NCBI GenBank assembly: GCA_036259875.1 | Contig: DATAAZ010000073.1 | Coordinates: 1-64,000 of the forward strand | DNA: 64,000 bases | Source of the DNA: DATAAZ01 sp036259875 | Lineage (GTDB): Bacteria > Actinomycetota > Thermoleophilia > Gaiellales > Gaiellaceae | Direction: 5' to 3' | Shown here: positions 1-7,913 of the stretch, in pieces | How the letters are laid out: the number at the start of each line of letters is the position of its first letter | Position numbering within the stretch: position 1 is the first letter of the stretch | Position numbers and translations under genes: made by a program | Notes under the pieces: generated by a model | The model's database searches: none | The model's input: only the letters and a program-made list of their open reading frames with translations | Told to the model about the DNA's origin: nothing

Positions 1-31
1 GCGACGAGGCGCCCGACGGGCGCCTCGTCGC
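1..31. terminator. Perfect hairpin at window edge, probable terminator
   Basis: Two 14-base arms that are exact reverse complements flank a 3-base loop (GAC). The stem is almost entirely G/C and is followed by only two T residues on the + strand. It could terminate a gene lying left of the window or work in both directions. No coding sequence is visible before it. The structure is seen directly; the termination role is inferred. Confidence 0.55.
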
Positions 32-143
32 TTACCAGGGCACAGCGCGGGTCCTCTTCTCGTCCATGGCACCACCCAAAGGGCCAGGCGAAACCGCCAG
101 GACGTCGGTTCCGCGCCGGGCGGAGAGGGCGGAGACTCTGAGC

Positions 144-353
144 ATGAGACCCGAGACCGCGGAAACCGAGGGAAGGCGGCTCACCGAAGGCGAGCGGGTT
201 GTCCTCTACAGAGCCGAGGAGCTCGAGCGGGCGGGCTACAGCCGCCTCGCGGCGAGCGCCATCGCGGCTCGGCGGGACGTCGATCTCCACCTCGCGCTGT
301 GGCTGCCCAGGAACGGCTGCCCGCACGGCACCGCCGTTCGCATCCTGCTCTAG
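144..353 (+). CDS. Small conserved hypothetical protein (69 aa)
   Basis: The reading frame is open further upstream, but the ATG at 144 is preferred because a GGCGGAG ribosome-binding site ends nine bases before it. The product is short and soluble, with a central amphipathic stretch (RAEELERAGY) followed by a DVDLHLA segment and a C-terminal GC...AVRILL tail. Small proteins of this layout occur in high-GC actinobacteria as uncharacterised proteins; that resemblance is from memory, not a search. No enzymatic motif is visible. It stands alone, with the hairpin upstream and a gene-free gap downstream. Confidence 0.6.
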   Translation: MRPETAETEGRRLTEGERVVLYRAEELERAGYSRLAASAIAARRDVDLHLALWLPRNGCPHGTAVRILL

Positions 354-645
354 GGCGTCTGAACCCGGAGCGTAGTCGCGGCTGTCACGTCGCGACCTAA
401 CACTCGAGACGCCGTATCAATCGGCGTTCGGGAACGAGCTCGCGAATTGCGGCAAGTGCGGACGCCGGCGACCCCAGTAGAGATCGTCCCCGTACGTCAG
501 GACCGTCGTCGGCGTCTCGCGCGAACGCCGCGGCGAGGTCTAGCGGCAATGTCGCGTAGCGGTCGCGCCCACGTCGCACGCTGCCGTGAATCCGCCTCCA
601 CCGAATGCGGCTCGAGTCCGCAGAGGGCTTGGCCGTTGCCTGACC
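354..645. other. Gene-free interval between the small ORF and msrA
   Basis: About 290 bases between the + strand small ORF and the 3' end of msrA on the - strand. Open frames here are arginine-rich shadows without recognisable domains or a convincing ribosome-binding site. No strong hairpin was seen. Confidence 0.4.
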
Positions 646-1167
646 CTAGCCGGCGGCTGCCGTCGTGTGCCGCGGCAGGACCCAATCCGGGCGTGGAAAG
701 TGGCACGTGTACCCGTTCGGATAGCGCTCGAGGTAGTCCTGATGCTCGGGCTCGGCCTCCCAGAACGGGCCTGCCGCCGTCACCTCGGTCACGACCTTGC
801 CCGGCCAGCGGCCCGAAGCCTCGACATCGGCGATCGTCTCCTCCGCGACGCGGCGCTGCTCCTCGTCGAGGTAGAAGATCGCGGAGCGATAGCTCGTCCC
901 CATGTCGTTGCCCTGACGGTTCAGCGTCGTCGGGTCGTGGATCTGGAAGAAGAACTCGAGCAGGTCGCGGTACGAGATTTCTTCCGGGTCGAAGACGATC
1001 TCGATCGCCTCCGCGTGCGTCCCGTGGTTGCGGTAGGTCGCGTTCGGGACGTCTCCCCCCGTGTAGCCGACCCGCGTCGAGAGGACGCCCGGCCGCTTCC
1101 GGATGAGGTCCTGCATCCCCCAGAAGCACCCTCCGGCGAGGATCGCCTTCGCAACCGAGCCGTTCAC
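646..1167 (-). CDS. msrA: Peptide-methionine (S)-S-oxide reductase MsrA
   Basis: Reduces methionine-S-sulfoxide in oxidised proteins, a cytoplasmic repair enzyme that uses thioredoxin. The catalytic motif GCFWG lies at the extreme N-terminus, with the nucleophilic Cys at about residue 14. The conserved YTGG, the acidic AIEIVFDP strand, the FFxxHDPT segment and the C-terminal NGYTCHF, whose Cys may act as a resolving residue, all follow in order. The length of 173 aa is normal for the family. The start chosen is GTG, placed eight bases after a strong AGGAGG; a TTG one codon earlier is also possible. It is monocistronic as far as visible. Confidence 0.95.
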   Translation of the reverse strand: MNGSVAKAILAGGCFWGMQDLIRKRPGVLSTRVGYTGGDVPNATYRNHGTHAEAIEIVFDPEEISYRDLLEFFFQIHDPTTLNRQGNDMGTSYRSAIFYLDEEQRRVAEETIADVEASGRWPGKVVTEVTAAGPFWEAEPEHQDYLERYPNGYTCHFPRPDWVLPRHTTAAAG

Positions 1168-1300
1168 CAATGCCACCTCCTCACGAAGCAAAATGCGCCG
1201 CGGTCAACTGTACCGACGTGGTCCGGTCGCGCCGTCTGGCCACGCCGCCGCTGCGATCCGGCAGGTGCCATCTGGACGGCCGGCCGTGCAAGCGTTCGCG

Positions 1301-2344
1301 TTACTTGATCCCGACGACCATCGAGTCCGGCCCCTCGAGGTGCTCCACGTAGGTCGAGCCGAAGCCGACCTCGCGCATCCACTCCTGGCAGTCGGCACCC
1401 GTGTAGTCGAAGCCGCCGGTGGTCTCGATCAGCATGTTGAGGCTCATCAGCAGCCCGAACGTGTTGCTGCGCCGCCCGTCGTCGATCACCGCGTCGAAGA
1501 CCAGCACCGCGCCTCCGTCGGGGAGCGCCTCGTATGCCTTCGCGAGGAGCTCCTTCTTCGTCTCGAGTGGCCAGTCGTGGAGGATGTGGCCCATCGTGAT
1601 CACGTCGGCCTGTGGCAGCGGGTCGACGAAGAAGTCGCCGGCGCGGAACCGAAGCCGGTCCGACAGCCCGCGTGAGTTCACGTACTCGGCGAAGAACGGC
1701 TCGACCTGCGGTAAGTCGAACCCGCAGCCGGTCAGGTGCTCGTGCGCAAACGCGAGCTGTACCGGCAGCCCGCCCTCGGCGGTCCCGATGTCGGCGAACG
1801 ACCGATATCGCTCCCACGGGAACTTCGCCGCGATCGCCTTCGCCGCGCCCAGGCTGATGCCCGTCATCGCGCGGAGAAAGCCGCGCAGCCGCTCGGGGTC
1901 GCTGTAGAGGACGGCGAAGACGTCCTCGCCGCCGTGCTTCGCCTCGTTCTGCGGCTCGCCCGTGCGCAACGCCTCCGTGAGCGACCCCCAGAAGCCGTAC
2001 AGTCGGGCGTTCGCCATCTCGAGGATCCCACCGATGTAGGAAGGCTTCGCGCGGTCGAGGAAGAGATCGGCGTCAGGCGCATTCGCGTACTGCCCTTCGC
2101 CGTCGCGCTCCAGCAGGCCGAGGGAGACGAGCGCGTCGAAAAAGTCGATCGCGCCGCGCCCGTGCAGGCCGAGCCGCGTCCGCAGCTGCTCGCCGTCGAG
2201 TGGGCCCTCCGCCAGCTCGGTGAAGAGACCGAGCTCGACCGCGGACAGCACCGTTTTCGACCCCCAGAAACCGAGGCCGAGTTGCATCACTCGCTCGGGC
2301 GTCACCGCCGTGTGCTCGGCGGGTTCGTCAATCCGCATGCTCAT
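1301..2344 (-). CDS. SAM-dependent O-methyltransferase (two-domain family)
   Basis: Length 347 aa. Residues about 15-105 form the winged-helix dimerisation domain typical of hydroxyindole/acetylserotonin-type O-methyltransferases (KTVLSAVELGLF then the ARTRLG-like helix). Residues about 165-345 form the Rossmann methyltransferase domain, with a SAM-binding ADIGTAEGG loop, a GHILHDW motif carrying the catalytic His, and a late MREVGF helix. The ATG follows AAGGAG by ten bases. The substrate is probably a hydroxylated small molecule but cannot be named. It lies next to decayed genes and looks accessory rather than part of a pathway visible here. Confidence 0.88.
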   Translation of the reverse strand: MSMRIDEPAEHTAVTPERVMQLGLGFWGSKTVLSAVELGLFTELAEGPLDGEQLRTRLGLHGRGAIDFFDALVSLGLLERDGEGQYANAPDADLFLDRAKPSYIGGILEMANARLYGFWGSLTEALRTGEPQNEAKHGGEDVFAVLYSDPERLRGFLRAMTGISLGAAKAIAAKFPWERYRSFADIGTAEGGLPVQLAFAHEHLTGCGFDLPQVEPFFAEYVNSRGLSDRLRFRAGDFFVDPLPQADVITMGHILHDWPLETKKELLAKAYEALPDGGAVLVFDAVIDDGRRSNTFGLLMSLNMLIETTGGFDYTGADCQEWMREVGFGSTYVEHLEGPDSMVVGIK

Positions 2345-2394
2345 CGGCTATCAACTCCTTCCCCCGTAGCAGTGAGCGTGAGGCTGAACGCCGC

Positions 2395-2575
2395 GAAGCC
2401 CGCCTCCGCGAGACGCTCGGCAGCGACCCGCGCTCCGCGCTCGAGCAGCACGAGCGCCCAGCAAGAAGGGCTGCCGAGGCGCTCCCTCCACCAGCGTCTC
2501 CCGTCCGCGTACGGCCGCGATCGGGCCGAGCAGGCGAACCTGGATGCGGACGCTGGCGCATCGAACCGCGTACAT
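2395..2575 (-). pseudogene. Remnant of a BTAD/SARP-type winged-helix regulator N-terminus
   Basis: From the ATG at 2575 the frame reads VRLLGPIAAVRG, then a GAPRQPFLL segment. This is the usual opening of BTAD/SARP transcriptional regulators (RLLGPxEVR...GGPRQRALLALLLL). The expected continuation (ALVLLERGARVAAERLAEA) appears only in a second frame, so a one-base frameshift interrupts it near 2465. The remaining regulator and its ATPase domains are absent. The pattern is visible; family assignment rests on memory of the N-terminal signature over about 50 residues. Confidence 0.45.
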
Positions 2576-2825
2576 ACTGCCCTGACGTCCGCGTTCGCGG
2601 TGCGAGCCCGTCGCTCGTCTCGTCCGTCGAGGCGCGCGCCTGGCCCGTCCCCCGCGGCGCCGGACGCGTGCGGGCGCCGTGACGAACGTGCCGCGCCGAC
2701 GCTGAACATCGCGGCGGCGCTGAACGCAAGCTTGCCCTCGAGCCTTGCCAGCGAGCTTGGCAGTGCCGCGGCGTTGCGTGCTTGTGCCCGCGAGCGTCGT
2801 CGAGCGGCGCGCGTCGCCGGCGATG

Positions 2826-3155
2826 CGACGCGAATAACTGCCACGTCCCGTCGACGCCCTTCAGCCGATGGCTCCCGCGGTCTTCGAGCGCGATCGCCGA
2901 ACCGGCGATGAGGTCGTGCACCGTCCGAGAGACCAGGATTTCGCCAGGCCCGGCCGCAGCCAAGACGCGAGCGGCGATGTGGACGGCGATTCCGCCTACG
3001 TCGCCGCTGCGGACCTCGACCTCGCCGTTGTGCAGCCCGGCGCGGATCTCGAGCCCCGTGCGGCGAAGTTCGCCGCGCAGGAGCGCAGCCGCCCGGATAC
3101 CCCGTCCCGGCCCGTCGAACGTGGCGAGGATGCCGTCGCCCGCCGTCTTGAGAGC
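2826..3155 (-). pseudogene. Class III adenylate/guanylate cyclase domain, C-terminal half (remnant)
   Basis: Read on the - strand from about 3149, the frame gives KTAGDGILATFDG, then a GLHNGEVE strand, a GGIAVHIAARV helix and a terminal SRTVHDL...LKGVDGTWQLF. This is the second half of a class III cyclase catalytic domain. The N-terminal half with the first metal aspartate (FTDIVGS type) is missing, and the frame runs on without the natural stop. In actinobacteria this domain is commonly fused behind an alpha/beta hydrolase. Pieces of that hydrolase lie directly upstream at 3158-3347 (inverted) and 3345-3612. Confidence 0.75.
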
Positions 3156-3157
3156 AC

Positions 3158-3347
3158 TTCTATCGCTGGTTCGCCAAGTCCACGCGCGGAATCGCGAGCC
3201 CCACCGCGGTCAAGCCTACCTCCACGCGATGCTCGAGGCGGACGCGCGGCCGACCCTCTCCTCGATCCACGTGCCGACCTTGGTGATCCACCGAACGAAC
3301 TACCCGCTCTTTCGCATCGAGCACGGCCGCTATCTCGCCCAGCACAT
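3158..3347 (+). pseudogene. Inverted fragment of the alpha/beta-hydrolase domain
   Basis: This piece reads on the + strand, opposite to the cyclase and hydrolase remnants on both sides. One frame opens with FYRWFAKSTRG; after a one-base shift near 3215 the next frame gives AYLHAMLEADARPTL, VPTLVIHRTN and FRIEHGRYLA. The last two segments are the characteristic late part of the hydrolase domain of cyclase-linked hydrolases, around the catalytic Asp region. The right edge sits at about 3345, where the - strand hydrolase N-terminus stops being recognisable. The simplest reading is an inversion within one ancestral gene plus a frameshift. Confidence 0.65.
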
Positions 3348-3612
3348 GACGGCCACCGCCTCCTCCATGTAGCCCTCCCATGGCGGCAGCGCGTCCAGGG
3401 GGAGCGGGTCGGAACTGCCCGCGCCGCGCCGGTCGAAGCGGATGAGCCGGGAGAAGCGCGCGATGCGCCGGTACATCCGCGCGGCCAGCGGATCTTCCCA
3501 GTCGAGGTCGACGTTCCCGAAGGTGCCCCCCGAGATCACGAGATCGGGCGGGCCCGTACCGGCGACCTGATAAGCGATCCGTGCCTCGCCGAGCAGCGAT
3601 CGCGTGTCGGGG
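3345..3612 (-). pseudogene. N-terminal fragment of cyclase-linked alpha/beta hydrolase
   Basis: On the - strand the frame reads TRSLLGEARIAYQVAG, then GPPDLVISGGTFGNVDLDWEDP, FSRLIRFDRRGAGSSDP and WEGYMEEAVAVM. This is the start of an alpha/beta hydrolase domain of the type fused to class III cyclases. No ATG, GTG or TTG is found in a sensible position before it, and homology ends at about 3345, before the nucleophile elbow. It begins about 14 bases after the stop of the DUF2269 gene. It was probably once the third gene of that operon. Confidence 0.7.
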
Positions 3613-3625
3613 TCCAGAGCGCTCG

Positions 3626-4093
3626 TCAGTCTGGCTTGAAGACCATGAAGTACAGGTTTGCGAGCGGGAGGAGCGTCGCGACCGCGCCGAAGACGGACCA
3701 GAGCGTCGAGAGCCGCCAGTACCGCGCCGGGATGACGGCTTCTGTCGCAAATCGCTTCGCCATCCGCGCCTGCATGACCTCGATCGGGATCAGCGCGGTC
3801 ACCCAGACGACGCCCGACGCGATGAAGAGCGACCAGCCGATCGTCAGCCACGCGGGGCCGCCGAAGACGCCGCCGAAGTCCTCGGCCATGACCTGCCCCG
3901 AAACGATGATGAGAACGACGCCGGTGGCGGTAAATGCGATGTCGGTCGTGGTCACCAACCGCTGCGCGTATGCGACGACGGGCGGGCTCTTCGTCCGATC
4001 GGCGAGCACCTTCCAGACCGCCGTCACGATGATGTTTCCGAGGAAGAGCACCACTCCGAGGATGTGGAGCGAGAGCCAGGCGTCACGACTCAT
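3626..4093 (-). CDS. DUF2269-type integral membrane protein (155 aa)
   Basis: Four hydrophobic segments are visible: about residues 7-27 (SLHILGVVLFLGNIIVTAVW), 50-70, 82-104 and 127-150. The short polar loops and the WLSLHILGVVLFLGN opening match the predicted membrane family DUF2269. The function is unknown. The ATG at 4093 lies inside the last codons of the SRPBCC gene (11-base overlap), so the two are probably translated together. Confidence 0.75.
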   Translation of the reverse strand: MSRDAWLSLHILGVVLFLGNIIVTAVWKVLADRTKSPPVVAYAQRLVTTTDIAFTATGVVLIIVSGQVMAEDFGGVFGGPAWLTIGWSLFIASGVVWVTALIPIEVMQARMAKRFATEAVIPARYWRLSTLWSVFGAVATLLPLANLYFMVFKPD

Positions 4094-4529
4094 ATCGCGC
4101 CTCCGAGCTTCGAGCGTCCCGCTCCGCCTCCCGCGCCAGGCCGTCCGCGAGCTCGCCTAAGAATCGACGGAGCCCTCGACGGAGGAGCCACCCCGTGCCC
4201 GGAATCTTCGCCGCGAATCGCGAGTGCCAGCGAATATGCGTTCCCGCATCCGGCGTGGGTGTCAGCGTGACGTCGCCTCGGTAATCCCGCACGGGAAGGG
4301 CGGAAGTCGACTCGTACGCGTAGTGACGCGGAGCCTCCAAGACGACTACGCGGTCGCGCCCGGTGATCCGACCTCTCCGGTTTCGCCTGATCTCACCCAC
4401 GCCCTCGCCGCCTTCGACTTGCACGTCGTCGAAGCCCGCCCACCGAGTCCACGAGCGCGCATCGGCGAGCAGCGCCCAGACGCGTTCTGGTGGTGCGGCC
4501 GAGCGTGCCTCGGCATCGACCTCGATCAT
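4083..4529 (-). CDS. SRPBCC-family (polyketide cyclase/START-like) protein
   Basis: Length 148 aa from the ATG at 4529, chosen because GCGGAGGG is seven bases upstream; an in-frame ATG at 4535 is too close to that site. The fold signature is clear: IEVDAEARSAAPPERVWALLADA opening, WTRWAGFDD, a central strand rich in Arg, PVRDYRGDVTLTP, and a long C-terminal helix (LLRRGLRRFLGELADGLAREAE). Such proteins bind hydrophobic ligands in a deep pocket; the ligand here is unknown. It forms a likely operon with the DUF2269 gene. Confidence 0.85.
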   Translation of the reverse strand: MIEVDAEARSAAPPERVWALLADARSWTRWAGFDDVQVEGGEGVGEIRRNRRGRITGRDRVVVLEAPRHYAYESTSALPVRDYRGDVTLTPTPDAGTHIRWHSRFAAKIPGTGWLLRRGLRRFLGELADGLAREAERDARSSEARYES

Positions 4530-4637
4530 CGCCATCCCTCCGCAAATCGTCCGCCGGCACGGCGTGCTGCCGTCGAGGAGGACATCGTCGACGAATCCCG
4601 ATGATGCCACGCTCTTCCTCTTGCGCACGGGCGGCAC

Positions 4638-5060
4638 GGTTCTACGCCCCGGGGCCTGTTAGACGGTGGCGGCTACGCCAGCGGCGCGAACGACGCGACG
4701 GAAGGATCGAACGGCCGAGATTGCCGCTGACCCACCGGGATCGGCATCGCCTCGATGTCACCGCGCCCGCGGGCGGCGTGGCGATGATTCGCCGTTGCAG
4801 GGCCCGAGTCTGCGACAAGCACGGCCCCGGCTCCGGGGGTTTTCGTGGAGCCAACCGACCTCAATGCGAACCGCTCGGCCCGGGTACCGGAGGACGGATT
4901 CCGCTCTGAAGCGCCGCGCTCGTTCCTCGTCGGATGCGGGCGCCTCAACGAGCCGATCGAGGTGCCCGCAGCGCAGGAGCGTGGGCTCCAAGGGGCAGGC
5001 CCGAGGTCAATGTCGGGCGGCCGCGGCCCGACGCTGCTTCGTGATCGGAAAGGCGGTGCG
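4638..5060. other. Gene-free interval
   Basis: About 420 bases between the SRPBCC gene and the 3' end of the FAD monooxygenase. Several overlapping open frames exist on both strands but none shows a domain, a convincing ribosome-binding site or a continuous hydrophobic pattern. It may hold decayed sequence, given the pseudogenes nearby. Confidence 0.4.
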
Positions 5061-6527
5061 CTACGCCGCAGTAGGCGGTCCGAACCACGTGGTGAGCGCG
5101 TCCGGGAGTCGCAGATCGTTGAGGTCTGCCACCCAGGCGACGTATCCGTCGGGCCGGACCAAAACGGCAGCGGGGCCAGTCACCGTGCCGAGTACCGGAA
5201 GCTCCCACTCACCGCCATACTCGGCGTCGATCAGCTGAACCCGATCCGCCCACGGAGTGATGTCCAAGCCGCCGGGCTCACCGAGGTTGAGGAGCAGCGG
5301 CCGGGCGTCGTGCAGCAGGGTGAATACCCGCAGCGGGCCGCCCGAGATGACCAGGTCGAGATCGGGCATGCGGCGCCCGAGCAGCGGGTGTCCCTCACCG
5401 ACGTCGTAGTGGACGTCGAGCCCGGACATCATCCCGGCGAGCCGCTTGCGTGGCTCTTCCATGGTCAGCAGCTCGGACAGGATGTCGCGCAAGGCGTCGA
5501 TACGCGCATCGGAGCGGGTGAGCGCAGTGGCCGCCATCGTGTTCTGCAACACGCGGGCAGCGACCGGGTGTCGCTCGGCGTGGTAGGTATCCAGCAGGCT
5601 TTCCGGCGACGTCCCGTGAACCACCTGGGCCAGCTTCCATCCCAGGTTCACCGCATCCTGCACACCGATGTTGAGGCCCTGCCCACCCACCGGGTAATGG
5701 ACGTGCGCGGCGTCGCCCGCAAGCAGCACCCGTCCCTCCCTGTAGGACGCCGCCTGCCGGGTCATGTCCGTGAACCGGGAGATCCAGGTTGGGCTGTGCA
5801 CCCCATAGTCCGTTCCCCATACGGCGACGAGCGCCTGGCTGAGATCACGCAGGGTCGGCTCACCGGTTTGCCCTGCATACCGCTCACTCACCACCACCCG
5901 TACCCGCTTCCCGTCTTCCAGCCTGCCCAGGGCTTGCGTGCCACTGTCGTCATGGCGGATGCCCCACTCCGGCTCCTCGCTCATCTCGACCTCGGCGATC
6001 AGAGAGCTGACTGACGGGTCCCAGCCGGGGAACTCGATCCCGGCGGCCTTGCGGACGAGGCTGCGACCGCCGTCGCACCCGACGAGGTATTGCGCCCGTA
6101 GCGACTGGCCGTCGGACAGCTCGACGTCGAGGCCGGTGTCGTCCTCGGCGAAACTCGTCACCTCCCGTTCGCGACCGATCGGCACCCCCAGCTCACTGAC
6201 CCAGGCGGCCAGTATGCGCTCGAAGTGGTTCTGCCACAGAGCGAGGCCGTAGTTATGCCGGGTGGGAAAGTCGTTGATGTCCAAGGGGATCCCGGCGAAG
6301 CTCTGGACCTGCATCGCCTGCCCCTCCGCGAGGAACCGATCGGCGATACCCCGCTGATCGAGCACTTCGATGGTGCGTGAGTGCAGACCGCCCGCGCCCG
6401 AGCCGGCGAGGTCCTGGCTGAGGCGCCGCTCGACAATTGCAACGTCGACCCCCGCCAAGGCCAATTCGCCCGCCAACATCAGCCCTGTCGGGCCGCCTCC
6501 GGCGATCACCACCGCATGCTCCGTCAT
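5061..6527 (-). CDS. FAD-dependent aromatic monooxygenase (rifampicin-monooxygenase-like)
   Basis: Length 488 aa from the ATG at 6527; an ATG at 6569 is possible, and neither has a strong ribosome-binding site. Three FAD-hydroxylase signatures are present: GGGPTGLMLA near the N-terminus (dinucleotide fold), CDGGRSLVRKAAG in the middle (DG motif) and LLAGDAAHVHYPVGGQGLN (GD motif), followed by WKLAQV. A thioredoxin-like C-terminal domain (MPDLDL...PDGYVAW) completes the class A flavoprotein layout. It would hydroxylate an aromatic compound with NAD(P)H and O2. Whether it acts on an antibiotic cannot be said. It is flanked by gene-free DNA on both sides. Confidence 0.88.
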   Translation of the reverse strand: MTEHAVVIAGGGPTGLMLAGELALAGVDVAIVERRLSQDLAGSGAGGLHSRTIEVLDQRGIADRFLAEGQAMQVQSFAGIPLDINDFPTRHNYGLALWQNHFERILAAWVSELGVPIGREREVTSFAEDDTGLDVELSDGQSLRAQYLVGCDGGRSLVRKAAGIEFPGWDPSVSSLIAEVEMSEEPEWGIRHDDSGTQALGRLEDGKRVRVVVSERYAGQTGEPTLRDLSQALVAVWGTDYGVHSPTWISRFTDMTRQAASYREGRVLLAGDAAHVHYPVGGQGLNIGVQDAVNLGWKLAQVVHGTSPESLLDTYHAERHPVAARVLQNTMAATALTRSDARIDALRDILSELLTMEEPRKRLAGMMSGLDVHYDVGEGHPLLGRRMPDLDLVISGGPLRVFTLLHDARPLLLNLGEPGGLDITPWADRVQLIDAEYGGEWELPVLGTVTGPAAVLVRPDGYVAWVADLNDLRLPDALTTWFGPPTAA

Positions 6528-6955
6528 AGCCGCGCCCCCGGCCCGATACGTCGACGACAACACACGCATTTCGCTGCCCCCATTCGTAGGTCCTGGCTTG
6601 CGGCCGGCGATTATGCGGCACGCCCCGGGGCTTGCCGCAAGCCCCCTCGGCCGTCTAAATTCGAAGTGGAGAGGAGCGGGTAACGGCCCGTCCCGTTGTC
6701 GTCCAGTGCGGACGGACAACCTTCGCGCGAAAGCGGCAACGCGTCGCGTACGGCGCTAACGCCGGCCAGGGCCGTCTCCCGTGTGCTCGGCTGCGGCCGT
6801 CACGCGCGGGGGCGTTGCCGCCGAAGTTCCACGACGACCCAGGCACCTCCAGTACGTCCCCGGAAGGGCGCTCCGCTCCGCGCAAAGAGCGAAAGCAGAT
6901 CTGTACCGAAAGAGCCTCCACGACGACCTTGCTCAAGGGGAGGCGCGTTAGTCGA
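6528..6955. other. Gene-free interval before tRNA-Ala
   Basis: About 430 bases upstream of the monooxygenase and downstream of tRNA-Ala (both on the - strand). No supported gene and no copy of the tRNA 3' end was seen. It probably carries the monooxygenase promoter, but no clear -35/-10 pair could be picked. Confidence 0.35.
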
Positions 6956-7028
6956 TGGAGCTAGCCGGACTCGAACCGGCGACCTCCTGGGTGCGATCCA
7001 GGCGCTCTCCCAGCTGAGCTATAGCCCC
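6956..7028 (-). tRNA. tRNA-Ala (anticodon CGC)
   Basis: The - strand folds into a full cloverleaf of 73 bases. The acceptor stem GGGGCTA pairs with TAGCTCC, with one G-U pair. The D-arm is GCTC...GAGC, the anticodon stem CCTGG/CCAGG encloses loop ATCGCAC (anticodon CGC), and the T-arm GCCGG/CCGGC encloses TTCGAGT. The discriminator base is A, and CCA is not encoded. Confidence 0.96.
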
Positions 7029-7073
7029 GTGCGGAGCGAAGTGTAGCGGCGGCTCGCGCTTACGATTCCCGCC

Positions 7074-7913
7074 GTGCGCGCGGTCGTCGTCGATCCCGAG
7101 GGACGTCCTCGGCTCACTGAGGTCCCCGAGCCGGACGGCGGCGGCGAGCTCGTCCGCGTGCGGGCGTGCGGCCTCTGCGGGAGCGATCTGGAAAAGCTCT
7201 CGCCCGCGTTCGCGGGTGCCGTCCTCGGCCACGAGGTGGTCGGCGAGACCGCGGACGGGCGGCGGGTCGCGCTCGTCCACCACCTGCCGTGCGGCGAGTG
7301 CGACCGCTGCCGCGCCGGCCACGAGTCCACGTGCGAGCGCTTCCGCGCGGCCACGATCGAGCCCGGCGGGTTCGCCGACCGGGCGCGCGCGTCCGGCGGC
7401 GCGATCGACGTCCCCGAGCCGCTCGAGGACGCGATCGCGACGTACGCCGAGCCGCTTGCGTGCGTCCTTCGCGGCTCGGAGCGGGTCCCGTTCGGCGACG
7501 TCCTCGTCGTCGGCGGCGGCTTCGTCGGTCGCCTTTTCGAGCAGGTGCTCCGCCACCGTGGCGACAGCGTCCACGTGTACGACCGCGACCCTGCCCGGAG
7601 CGACGGCGAGCCCGAGAGGCGTTTCCCCGCCGTCGTCCTGACGGCGCCGGCCGATCCGCTCCCGCACGTCGTCCCGGGCGGCTTCGTGCTCGTGTTCGCG
7701 CCCGCACCGCCACTCGCGCTCGACGGCCTCTACCGCGAGGAGGTGACGGTCACGGGGTCACGTTCGGCCGCGCCTCGCCATCTGGAGGCGGCCGTCGCGC
7801 TGCTTCCGGCACTCGACCTCCCGGAGCCGACGATCCTCTCACTCGACCGCTTCGAGGAGGGTCTCGACCTCTACCGCGGCCGCCGGGCGCTCAAGGTCGT
7901 CTTCACACCGTGA
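7074..7913 (+). CDS. Zinc-dependent MDR dehydrogenase, short form (279 aa)
   Basis: Starts with GTG just after tRNA-Ala on the opposite strand. The GroES-like catalytic domain has the zinc ligand motif CGLCGSD, GHE, and the four-cysteine structural-zinc loop (CGECDRC...STC). The nucleotide domain begins with DVLVVGGGFVGRLF but is compact: the family is usually about 340 aa, so roughly 60 residues of the Rossmann region are missing. The last strand (ALKVVFTP) is intact, so this looks like a natural short form, not a 3' truncation. It overlaps the next MDR gene by four bases (GTGA). The substrate is unknown. Confidence 0.85.
   Translation: MRAVVVDPEGRPRLTEVPEPDGGGELVRVRACGLCGSDLEKLSPAFAGAVLGHEVVGETADGRRVALVHHLPCGECDRCRAGHESTCERFRAATIEPGGFADRARASGGAIDVPEPLEDAIATYAEPLACVLRGSERVPFGDVLVVGGGFVGRLFEQVLRHRGDSVHVYDRDPARSDGEPERRFPAVVLTAPADPLPHVVPGGFVLVFAPAPPLALDGLYREEVTVTGSRSAAPRHLEAAVALLPALDLPEPTILSLDRFEEGLDLYRGRRALKVVFTP

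Noticed and set aside
1736..2911. 391-codon + strand open frame over the O-methyltransferase and the pseudogene region
   Set aside because: Antisense to an intact methyltransferase and to clear cyclase remnants; no domain.
4845..6014. 389-codon + strand open frame opposite the FAD monooxygenase
   Set aside because: The - strand gene carries three clear FAD motifs over the same bases; the + frame has no recognisable fold or ribosome-binding site.
6956..7028. Attachment-site duplication of the tRNA-Ala 3' end
   Set aside because: No second copy of the T-arm/acceptor sequence was found in the nearby gene-free intervals.
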